From: Bacteroides salyersiae WAL 10018 = DSM 18765 = JCM 12988
GTDB taxonomy: Bacteria > Bacteroidota > Bacteroidia > Bacteroidales > Bacteroidaceae
Length of the DNA: 64,000 nt
Reading direction: 5' to 3'
Assembly (NCBI RefSeq): GCF_000381365.1
Contig: NZ_KB905466.1
Span: 308,744-372,743 of the forward strand
Shown piece by piece: positions 27,833 through 35,304 of the stretch (position 1 is its first letter; each line of letters starts with the position of its first letter). Both the position numbers and the translations under genes were made by a program. The notes beneath the pieces were generated by a model that did not search any database, was not told the origin of the DNA, and saw only the letters and a program-made list of their open reading frames with translations.

Positions 27833-30448
27833 TTATTTTGAAATGACTACTTTTTGACTCTTATATACCACGCTACCGTTTGTTTCCAACTGCACCCTCA
27901 GAAGATAAATTCCCGAAACTAAATTCGATACTACCTTCAAAGTTCCTGCGGAGGGAGATTCGAACGCTTTCTCATCGATCGGGCAACCGTCCATGCCGAT
28001 TACATCGACCGTCATACGTTCTGTTTCAACCGGTAATGTGACAAAGACATCATTGCCCACTGTATAAATGGAAACTTCCCCGGAGACACCTGCATGGATA
28101 CCTGTTGGAGAAACCGTTGACACAATGCGCTGCGCTTCTTTATCCGCCAAATCGACATAGGTAACAACCGGATCTTTTGACGAGAGTTCGGCAAGTACCG
28201 TGCGTCCTGCCGGCATCACCTCTCCTGAAGTGGAGAAGATAACCAGACGTACTCCCCCATCCTTGTTCTTCGTAGCCGACTGGAATTGGTTTACATTCAA
28301 CAACATGCGCAATTGAGACTGCTGGCAATGGTTCAATACAATATCCACAGCAGCAACTTCAACATCACTATACATCACGAGCATTCCGTCTTCCACACAG
28401 ACACGTGCGGAAGGCAGCATTTTCGAGCGGGACGATGCCATATAGTCCGCAGTAGAAAAAGTTACAGGAACAGCACCCTCCAACACAAGATTGACAATCA
28501 GGACCATATCCTGAACGGTGAGGTTAGAATCCTCATAGACATCCGCCGCCGCGTAAACAAACGGATACCGGCTATTACCCAAAATATAATTCAACGTTTC
28601 CTGCACATCCAATATGTCGATTGCCGAGTCCACATTGACATCTCCTTTCTCAAAGGTAACCATCCATGGAATGGTACTTCCGTAAGCATCGTTAGCATTC
28701 GATCTTAATAAAAAACGGCTACCGGACGGCGTCCGCCAATCAGACCAATTCATAGCGTATATACCGGAGTCGTATCGTAAAGACGCCGAAGCATACAGCC
28801 CGGACTCTTCAAAATACATATCCAGAGAAGAAACCGGCTTATAATTCTTGCCGGAATGAGAATAGGTGAAAATAGTAGGTAAATCGAAATGCTGTTTTAC
28901 AGCCAACCGCATCGTTTGCACCTCTTCCACAGACACTTGCTGATAATAGATACTCAGACTCTTGATTGCATCCGATAAAGGCCGGGATAGCTCAGAAAAA
29001 CGATTATTACTCAAATTTAATGTTTCCAAGCCGGGAAACGCATCTGCCAAAACAGAAATATCTCCCCTCAGCCGGTTAGCATTCAATATCAGGCTCGAGA
29101 CAGTCGGTTCAACAGCATGCTTGGCAAGGGTATCAGCCAAGTCCTGCACATCCCAATCCAAAGAATTATTGCTCAAATCGAGTTGTTCCAAAGTGGAAAG
29201 AGACAATACGGAAGGAGGTATATGCCCTCTCACTCCCCTACCATTAAGATTAATCTCCGACACATGTGTATCGATAAAAGTAACTCCACGCCAATTATTA
29301 CCGTCGATCATGTCGCTATCGATATTCCAAGGTTGATACCATCCAGCACCATTCATTTTATGATACATATCGCACAAGGCGGCATAATCCTCCGGCCCCA
29401 TTTTCTTGGGTGCCAAAGTCACATTCAATCGGACACTAAATGTACTCAGTTCTTTTTCAATTCCATTGGGCAATGTTACTACTACATTATTAAACTGTAT
29501 GGTATAATATCCGGGCTTCACTTCCGAAGAAACCGTCAAAGGAATATTCAGTATTGCTCCCGAAGTTCCTTGTATGTTCTGTTCACCGGAAATGACAAAG
29601 TGCCAAGAGTTCCCCTCTTCATTCTCTGTGATCTGCAATGTATGTGTATTGCAACGGTTACCTAACGTCACCTTTTCTTTATCGATCACAATGTTATTAT
29701 CCGGTATGAGATCAAAGGCCAAGCCGGAGACATTTCCCGAATTAACCAGATAAACCGGAAAATCGACTGTGCCGCCCTGCTCTACAGAAGTAGAATACCC
29801 TTGAATATAATAATACTTTTCATCCGGCGTACTGGGTTCACCGGGATTGTAAGGATCGAACACGAATTTCGCTTTCAAGGCCACATCTTCCTTCCCCATC
29901 GTGAAATCCAAAGACGCATTGGTGGAGAGCTTCAACGTATCGGCGCCTTCTATACGATACCAATAAGCCAACTTATATCCATTATTTCCATATGCTCGTA
30001 AATACAGCTGTTCGCCTTCTGCAAATGTGCTGCCGCTACTCCAATTAAAACTGCCGGCCCCTACCGGATCGGACTCTAAAAAGAGCTGATGCCGGATAAC
30101 CGGTTCGGGAGGATTGGGAGGACTATACACAAAGCGAGCCGTCAAAGTAACATCCGTACTCCCCATAAGATAATTAAAGCCGGGGGAAATAGAAATGACC
30201 TTACCGTCTTGTTCCCATGCTACAAAACGATAATCACCTTTGGAATAAGCATATAAATAATAAGATTCCCCTTCGGTTACCGCCATTTCCTTCTCACAAT
30301 TGAAGTATCCGGCTTCTGCCGGTTCGGCCACCAGAGAGATACGCAAACTTCCTGCCGGTTCGGGAGGATTGGGAGGGTCGTATTGCCCCCAAGCAGTGAG
30401 GTTACTCAACAGTAACCCCACAAGGAGGATATATTTCAGTCGTTTCAT
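27833..30448 (-). CDS. Exported cohesin/LRR/dockerin protein with T9SS-like tail
   Basis: An 871-aa product with a signal peptide (1-21, ending AWGQ). Two InlB-B-like repeats (about 30-110 and 115-200) are separated by PPNPPEP linkers. Next come a cohesin-like domain (about 215-350), leucine-rich repeats of the LDLSNNSL type (about 360-490), and a type I dockerin pair (about 600-660). The dockerin reads GDVNVDSAIDILDVQETLNYI and ADVYEDSNLTVQDMVLIVNLV, with Ca-binding Asp/Asn at the loop positions. A second beta-sandwich and a C-terminal sorting-like domain (LVSGIYLLRVQL, ending SQKVVISK) finish it. Cohesin and dockerin in one chain could allow self-assembly or binding to the giant neighbour; that is inference. 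It starts 14 nt after the upstream gene. Confidence 0.75.
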   Translation of the reverse strand: MKRLKYILLVGLLLSNLTAWGQYDPPNPPEPAGSLRISLVAEPAEAGYFNCEKEMAVTEGESYYLYAYSKGDYRFVAWEQDGKVISISPGFNYLMGSTDVTLTARFVYSPPNPPEPVIRHQLFLESDPVGAGSFNWSSGSTFAEGEQLYLRAYGNNGYKLAYWYRIEGADTLKLSTNASLDFTMGKEDVALKAKFVFDPYNPGEPSTPDEKYYYIQGYSTSVEQGGTVDFPVYLVNSGNVSGLAFDLIPDNNIVIDKEKVTLGNRCNTHTLQITENEEGNSWHFVISGEQNIQGTSGAILNIPLTVSSEVKPGYYTIQFNNVVVTLPNGIEKELSTFSVRLNVTLAPKKMGPEDYAALCDMYHKMNGAGWYQPWNIDSDMIDGNNWRGVTFIDTHVSEINLNGRGVRGHIPPSVLSLSTLEQLDLSNNSLDWDVQDLADTLAKHAVEPTVSSLILNANRLRGDISVLADAFPGLETLNLSNNRFSELSRPLSDAIKSLSIYYQQVSVEEVQTMRLAVKQHFDLPTIFTYSHSGKNYKPVSSLDMYFEESGLYASASLRYDSGIYAMNWSDWRTPSGSRFLLRSNANDAYGSTIPWMVTFEKGDVNVDSAIDILDVQETLNYILGNSRYPFVYAAADVYEDSNLTVQDMVLIVNLVLEGAVPVTFSTADYMASSRSKMLPSARVCVEDGMLVMYSDVEVAAVDIVLNHCQQSQLRMLLNVNQFQSATKNKDGGVRLVIFSTSGEVMPAGRTVLAELSSKDPVVTYVDLADKEAQRIVSTVSPTGIHAGVSGEVSIYTVGNDVFVTLPVETERMTVDVIGMDGCPIDEKAFESPSAGTLKVVSNLVSGIYLLRVQLETNGSVVYKSQKVVISK

Positions 30449-30462
30449 AATGAATTATTTTA

Positions 30463-33400
30463 TTAATAAACCACTGATTTACTGATAGAATTACCAGCTT
30501 TTATCACATAAACGCCTTTAGTCAGAGGAACAAATGTACCCGTTTCTTCAACCGGAAGCTCGGCTATCTTCACTCCGGCCACTGTATAAACCTCCACCTT
30601 CTCTCCAGCTTGCCCTTTAACAAGGATACCCCCGTCAGCAGACGTTACTTCACAAGCAACATCCGACCGTTCTTCTTTCACCGACGTCGGAGCTGCACCG
30701 AAACGTAGAACAAAACGATTGTCAAAGTTACCGGCTTCGGATGAAAAACGATAACCTTCGGCAGACAGCGCTACCGTACGATCGGTTACTGCATCGTACA
30801 GCCATGCATCGACATCGGCCTTATCCGCATAAAGAGTATATTCTCCGGCACTACCGGCATAATATCCCAACCGGACAGACCCACCTTCGATAAAAGGCCG
30901 TGCATTAATAGCATATTGCAAACGTGTATTATCCAGTGTGTAAAGTTGCGGCACTGCGGCCACTGGACTCATGAACTTAGCAGCATCCTCCTGCATATCA
31001 TATCCCGCAGAAGCATTCGAAACAAATGCGATACGAGTTTTATCAGCATATGTGCCGTCGGTCAAACGCAAATTAATCAAACTGCGGGAACCGGAAACAC
31101 TCCTCATTGAACGTGTAGTCCATTTTCCATCGACCAACGCCGCCTTAGCAAGACGCTGTTCCGGCATAAAATGAATCGTCTCCGTTCCTTGAGGAACCTG
31201 CACGAAGAAAGCTTCCATCGGTGCAAAGACATATTCATCCGCATCCAGTATGGAATAAGCGTCATAGGTCCATGAATCCTTGTTCCATACCGTAATGGGA
31301 GATTTAAAATCGATACCGTTCATATTATAATAGCAGGGATACGGATTACCGATCAAGTTCCAACCCTGATTGGAAGCGTAGTTTGAAATATTCTCACTAA
31401 CAGGTATTTCTTTCGAAGCAGGAGTCAACATCTGCATTCCACTATCCGTATCTCCTCTTACAGTCAGGTACACCTCCATGCTCGCCTGGAAAATATAACC
31501 TTGTCCGGCATGTAGTATACCCTCCGTCACATCTTTCCAGCTTTGCCCAGTTCCATTCAAGGCACGTTCCGCACCGTCATAATATCGGAATACATAACCG
31601 ATAGAACCCACTAAAGTGGTATCTATTTTTTCAACCGTGATAGCGGACATATCCACATCAAACGGGAAAGATAAGAAATACCAATTGCCAGCTCTACATG
31701 CATATTTTATTTCCATATCAGCGACCGTAACATCACAATTAGTCACAATGGCAGATGAAGCAAGCGGTCGCCCCTCGACAGGATATCCATGATAAGAATC
31801 ATAGAACCATTCACGCAGGTTACTGTCGCCTTGCTGCATAACTAACGAATTCAGAGAGAAAGTACCACTGCCATCCAATGTCAAAGAACTTCCATATCCC
31901 AATGTTAAATCAGTAACCGGTTCAAGTAGACTTCTATCCACATGCAAAGAACCGTTAAGCGTCATTGATTCCTGTACTTCTTCCAGAGATTCCATATTTG
32001 GAAATTCTCTCCAATAAGTATGTTCGGCATAGTCGCGGACCGAAAATCCAGGTACTCTCAGATGACACATACCCTTATCCAAATCCCTAAAAGGATCATT
32101 GTAAATTTCCATATCTAACGGAGCCGGCATATGACAAGTAATCTGTTGCAACTGCCAACATCCGGCGAACGCATTATTGGATAAGTAATTTAAAGAAGAC
32201 GGTAATTCTATTTCCTGCAAATTGGAACAGTATGCAAAAGCATCATCGAATATACATTTTAACCCTTCCGGCAGAACGACCGAGAGCAAATGGTCATTCC
32301 AACCAAATGAGCTATTAGAGATATAATCCAATCTGGCATGTTTCAAGTTCAGCGACTCCAGTTTCCACATGTCACTATTTATAAATCGAAGGTCTTCTTC
32401 ATTCAATGGACCGGTTACCGTCAATTTTGTAATTTTATCAGATTCCATAGACGAAGCCCATACTTTTTCGTGCAGCGTTCCCGGCATATCCACCTCCACC
32501 TCTAAGGAAGTATCGGGTATGATTCTATCACCATATGTTTCCACATACGATTCTTGCAATATTTCCTTATCGTCTCTTCGCTCAAAAACAGTTTTCAACG
32601 GAAGTCCATTTTCGTCGTATGTACGATCGTATGTATATATACTCGAATAAATATAATCCCCATCAATCTCTTTCGATTCATATCTGATTATATCCCCTTT
32701 TTCATTGAATATTTTAGTTGTCGTAAATGTCCAATCATCCAAAACATTAGCATAGGTATACGAAAAACTGCCATTATCATCCACGTAAGTTTTCGTTTCA
32801 ACAAGCATTGGAACTTCTAATTCCTGTTCTCCCACAATCACTTTTATCGTACGGGTATATCGATCTTTTTCAGCATCATATTCAGATACCACATGTCCTT
32901 TCATAAGGACAACCGTACCGTCTTCATCCGCTTCGCTACCTATTACTATATCAGCATTGAAAAGAGAAAAATCATCTCCGTCATTGTCAAAGAAATATTC
33001 GTCCCAGTCATCGGAGAAACATAAATAAGGATTCAATTTTTCCGTCTCATACATAGGCACGATGTTCGTAAGTGACAGGCTGTCTCCATAAGATACCAAA
33101 TAAAATTCAGACGGAAAATCGTCTTTCCAACTGATTTTAACTTTAGCCCTATCATTACTGCCGTATGACTCGTAAATCCAAGTCAGGTATCCTTTTTCAT
33201 TAAAAGTGGCCTCCTGAACGATGCGGCTATCAATTCCGGTACGAATGCCATTTTCATCCAAAATAGTAGTAAAAGACGAATTAGTTGAATATTCCACCCA
33301 CTCTTTTCCATTCCATTGATAAGTAATCTCACTTAATTTCATCTTTCCCTGTACTCCACCATAACTACACATTTTCCTATAAACATCACCCTGTTCTTCC

Positions 33401-33714
33401 AACAATATATTTCCCAAAGAATCAAATTCTAAATAATAAAAATCTTTACGGGAAACCGTTCCATCACCATTATAATAGGTATATTCCCGATTCACTTTCG
33501 GCGGATAATATTTATTATTCGAAACACTTCTCGTCAAAAGACTTCCATACCTTCCCAAATTAGACTTTGTAAAGTCTTGGTTTACCCTTGACTTCACTAT
33601 CTGTTCTCTACGATTAGTCTCATGGCGTTTCAACCAATCGCCAAATGCATTTTGAGCATTAAGTTCCACACCCAACAAAAACAACAAAATAGAAAAAAGT
33701 AGTCTTGCTTTCAT
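30463..33714 (-). CDS. Exported BspA-type leucine-rich-repeat protein, first gene of the giant operon
   Basis: A 1083-aa product with a signal peptide (1-20, ending ELNAQ). The N-terminal 400 residues are rich in Tyr, Asp and Gly and resemble degenerate YD-like repeats (REYTYYNGDGTVSRKDFYYLEF). BspA-like LRR_5 repeats lie at about 440-540 (LPEGLKCIFDDAFAYCSNLQEIELPSS). A large beta-rich region follows, with WNLIGNPYPCYYNMN, a motif I associate with exported Bacteroidota proteins that have sorting tails. The last 50 residues (VEVYTVAGVKIAEL, then LTKGVYVIKAG) look like a short type IX sorting domain. It opens the operon and is divergent from an ECF sigma gene. Function unknown; adhesion is a guess. 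Confidence 0.75.
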   Translation of the reverse strand: MKARLLFSILLFLLGVELNAQNAFGDWLKRHETNRREQIVKSRVNQDFTKSNLGRYGSLLTRSVSNNKYYPPKVNREYTYYNGDGTVSRKDFYYLEFDSLGNILLEEQGDVYRKMCSYGGVQGKMKLSEITYQWNGKEWVEYSTNSSFTTILDENGIRTGIDSRIVQEATFNEKGYLTWIYESYGSNDRAKVKISWKDDFPSEFYLVSYGDSLSLTNIVPMYETEKLNPYLCFSDDWDEYFFDNDGDDFSLFNADIVIGSEADEDGTVVLMKGHVVSEYDAEKDRYTRTIKVIVGEQELEVPMLVETKTYVDDNGSFSYTYANVLDDWTFTTTKIFNEKGDIIRYESKEIDGDYIYSSIYTYDRTYDENGLPLKTVFERRDDKEILQESYVETYGDRIIPDTSLEVEVDMPGTLHEKVWASSMESDKITKLTVTGPLNEEDLRFINSDMWKLESLNLKHARLDYISNSSFGWNDHLLSVVLPEGLKCIFDDAFAYCSNLQEIELPSSLNYLSNNAFAGCWQLQQITCHMPAPLDMEIYNDPFRDLDKGMCHLRVPGFSVRDYAEHTYWREFPNMESLEEVQESMTLNGSLHVDRSLLEPVTDLTLGYGSSLTLDGSGTFSLNSLVMQQGDSNLREWFYDSYHGYPVEGRPLASSAIVTNCDVTVADMEIKYACRAGNWYFLSFPFDVDMSAITVEKIDTTLVGSIGYVFRYYDGAERALNGTGQSWKDVTEGILHAGQGYIFQASMEVYLTVRGDTDSGMQMLTPASKEIPVSENISNYASNQGWNLIGNPYPCYYNMNGIDFKSPITVWNKDSWTYDAYSILDADEYVFAPMEAFFVQVPQGTETIHFMPEQRLAKAALVDGKWTTRSMRSVSGSRSLINLRLTDGTYADKTRIAFVSNASAGYDMQEDAAKFMSPVAAVPQLYTLDNTRLQYAINARPFIEGGSVRLGYYAGSAGEYTLYADKADVDAWLYDAVTDRTVALSAEGYRFSSEAGNFDNRFVLRFGAAPTSVKEERSDVACEVTSADGGILVKGQAGEKVEVYTVAGVKIAELPVEETGTFVPLTKGVYVIKAGNSISKSVVY

Positions 33715-33753
33715 ATGTCTGAAAATTTAAAAATTTACAATAATATTAGCATA

Positions 33754-33763
33754 GGTAAAGATA
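33754..33763 (-). promoter_or_regulatory. TATCTTTACC motif upstream of the giant operon
   Basis: Minus-strand TATCTTTACC, 40 nt upstream of the ATG at 33714. It resembles the -7 box TAnnTTTG but ends in A. The same 10-mer lies upstream of the divergent sigma gene. Confidence 0.4.
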
Positions 33764-33944
33764 TACTGTTTTAAAATATTAGAAAAACGGTATTTTTATC
33801 AAAAGTGCCCAAACTGATAAAATCAATGTCTATCACTCGAAAAACAGTAACTATATTACATATTTTTTTTCAAAAGCATCTTCTATCATTACCTAATAGG
33901 CTGAAATATGATAAGGAAACGACGTGAATCCACAAATTCTTTTC

Positions 33945-33954
33945 TATCTTTACC
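33945..33954 (+). promoter_or_regulatory. TATCTTTACC motif upstream of the ECF sigma gene
   Basis: Identical to the motif facing the giant operon and 65 nt upstream of the sigma start codon. It could be a variant -7 box or part of a sigma-specific promoter. Confidence 0.4.
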
Positions 33955-34019
33955 CACTTTCACTGTGATTTTTTTAATTCCGTAACGACCAATAATCCAA
34001 AAAGCAATCGAAAAAACCA

Positions 34020-34532
34020 ATGGACTCAAGAGCCACGCAAGTCAACGAAAGCATAGAGCAGGAATTCCTATCCGTTATCCGGGAATACGAGCGGGTGATA
34101 TATAAAGTGTGCTACCTGTACACCACCCCTACGGCTACCCTCAACGATCTATATCAAGACGTGGTACTCAATCTATGGAAGGCCTTTCCTAAATTCCGCA
34201 GAGAATGTAAGATATCAACATGGATCTATCGTATCGCGCTGAATACCTGTATCAGCTTCATTCGTAAAGAAAAAAATGTGCCGGAGTTTGTTACCTTAAA
34301 CCGGGAGGGGGACTGGATGACCGAAGAGAACGATCCGCTTCAGGAAATGCTTCGCCAACTTTACCGGATGATTAACCAATTGGGACAGCTCGACAAATCC
34401 ATCATACTGCTTTATCTCGAGGACAAAAGTTATGACGAAATATCAGAAATTACCGGCTTGACCGTAACAAACGTAGCAACCAAATTAAGCCGAATTAAAG
34501 ATAAATTAAAAAAAATGAAGAAGGAGGAATAA
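34020..34532 (+). CDS. ECF-type RNA polymerase sigma factor
   Basis: A 170-aa sigma-70-like factor. Region 2 is seen at VIYKVCYLYTTPTATLNDLYQDVVLNLWKAFPKFRRECKI with the usual -10-recognition residues. Region 4 is at LDKSIILLYLEDKSYDEISEITGLTVTNVATKLSRIKDKLKK, a clear helix-turn-helix. The length is normal for ECF factors. The next gene starts 3 nt after its stop and encodes a membrane protein, the usual sigma/anti-sigma layout. It is divergent from the giant exported operon, and both leaders share a 10-mer, so control of that operon is possible but unproven. Confidence 0.92.
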   Translation: MDSRATQVNESIEQEFLSVIREYERVIYKVCYLYTTPTATLNDLYQDVVLNLWKAFPKFRRECKISTWIYRIALNTCISFIRKEKNVPEFVTLNREGDWMTEENDPLQEMLRQLYRMINQLGQLDKSIILLYLEDKSYDEISEITGLTVTNVATKLSRIKDKLKKMKKEE

Positions 34533-34535
34533 GAT

Positions 34536-35120
34536 ATGGAACTGGATGAACTTAAAAAATCATGGAATGCATTGGATGAACATTTGAAAGACAAAAAGCT
34601 TGTCAAAGATGAAGACATATCCCAGCTCATCAACCATGCCACAAAGAATATCAATGCAATCAGCCGCTTGAACAAAAGATTACGTATCATCTCTCTGACA
34701 ATTATTGCATTATTCATATTGGCCCTGTTATACGACGGTGTATTCCCGGATATCTACTATCAGATTATTCTCATAGCTCTGATACCGGCTTTAGGATGGG
34801 ATATATTCAGTTCCCGCTATCTCAGCAATACAAAGATAGACGAACAGCCGCTTGTTACTGTTATTTCCCGCTTCAACCGTATGCATCGTTGGGTAATCCG
34901 TGAACGGATCATCGGTATCGGTTTTATTTTGTTTATGGCTGTATTTTTCTTTTTTTACCGGGAAGTATGGCAACACGGCACCGGAATGATCGTTTTCTTT
35001 TTCGTGATATGGGCAATAGGCATTATCATTCCTCTCTCGATATATCGTAAGAATCTGGGGCGTCTCCGCGAGATAAAGAAGAATCTCGGAGAGCTAAAAG
35101 AATTAAAAGATAATAATTAG
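34536..35120 (+). CDS. Membrane protein, possible anti-sigma factor
   Basis: A 194-aa protein translationally close to the ECF sigma gene (3-nt gap). A charged cytoplasmic N-terminus of about 45 residues (MELDELKKSWNALDEHLKD) precedes about four membrane segments (about residues 48-66, 70-90, 125-145 and 152-170) and a basic C-terminal tail. The N-terminal motif is common in small membrane proteins paired with ECF factors in Bacteroidota. There is no zinc-binding HxxxCxxC motif and no FecR domain, so an anti-sigma role rests on context. Confidence 0.6.
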   Translation: MELDELKKSWNALDEHLKDKKLVKDEDISQLINHATKNINAISRLNKRLRIISLTIIALFILALLYDGVFPDIYYQIILIALIPALGWDIFSSRYLSNTKIDEQPLVTVISRFNRMHRWVIRERIIGIGFILFMAVFFFFYREVWQHGTGMIVFFFVIWAIGIIIPLSIYRKNLGRLREIKKNLGELKELKDNN

Positions 35121-35200
35121 CTCGGATCCGGTTTAAATTTTCCTCTTACAAGTTTTTATCGGCATTATTAAAACCGACCCTTAAACCATATTCTTCTCTC

Positions 35201-35286
35201 TAACCTGAATAATTCATAATCAGTAGTAAGTAGCTAAGTAGTAAGTAGTTAACTACTTAACTACTGCGTATAAATTATTCAAGTTA
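35201..35286. terminator. Large palindrome between the sigma operon and sbcC
   Basis: The outer arms 35201-35218 and 35269-35286 pair at about 16 of 18 positions. Between them are short AAGTAG-type repeats centred on the perfect palindrome AAGTAGTTAACTACTT. It sits between convergent genes and fits a two-way terminator. It resembles the AGTGATTAG elements in design but not in sequence. Confidence 0.6.
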
Positions 35287-35304
35287 AGTATAGCGGAGAA
35301 GACT

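Larger units (their letters stand above)
33715..34019. other. Divergent regulatory gap between the giant operon and the ECF sigma gene
   Basis: 305 bp, very AT-rich. No gene is visible. The main feature is the 10-mer TATCTTTACC, which occurs once towards each flanking gene (33945-33954 plus; 33754-33763 minus). Confidence 0.5.

Noticed and set aside
17194..33714. A complete type IX secretion locus
   Set aside because: Only cargo-like tails are present; I saw no PorK, L, M, N, SprA, PorU or PorV homologue.
34536..35120. FecR-type anti-sigma with SusC/SusD genes
   Set aside because: The protein lacks a FecR domain and no SusC- or SusD-like gene is in the window.
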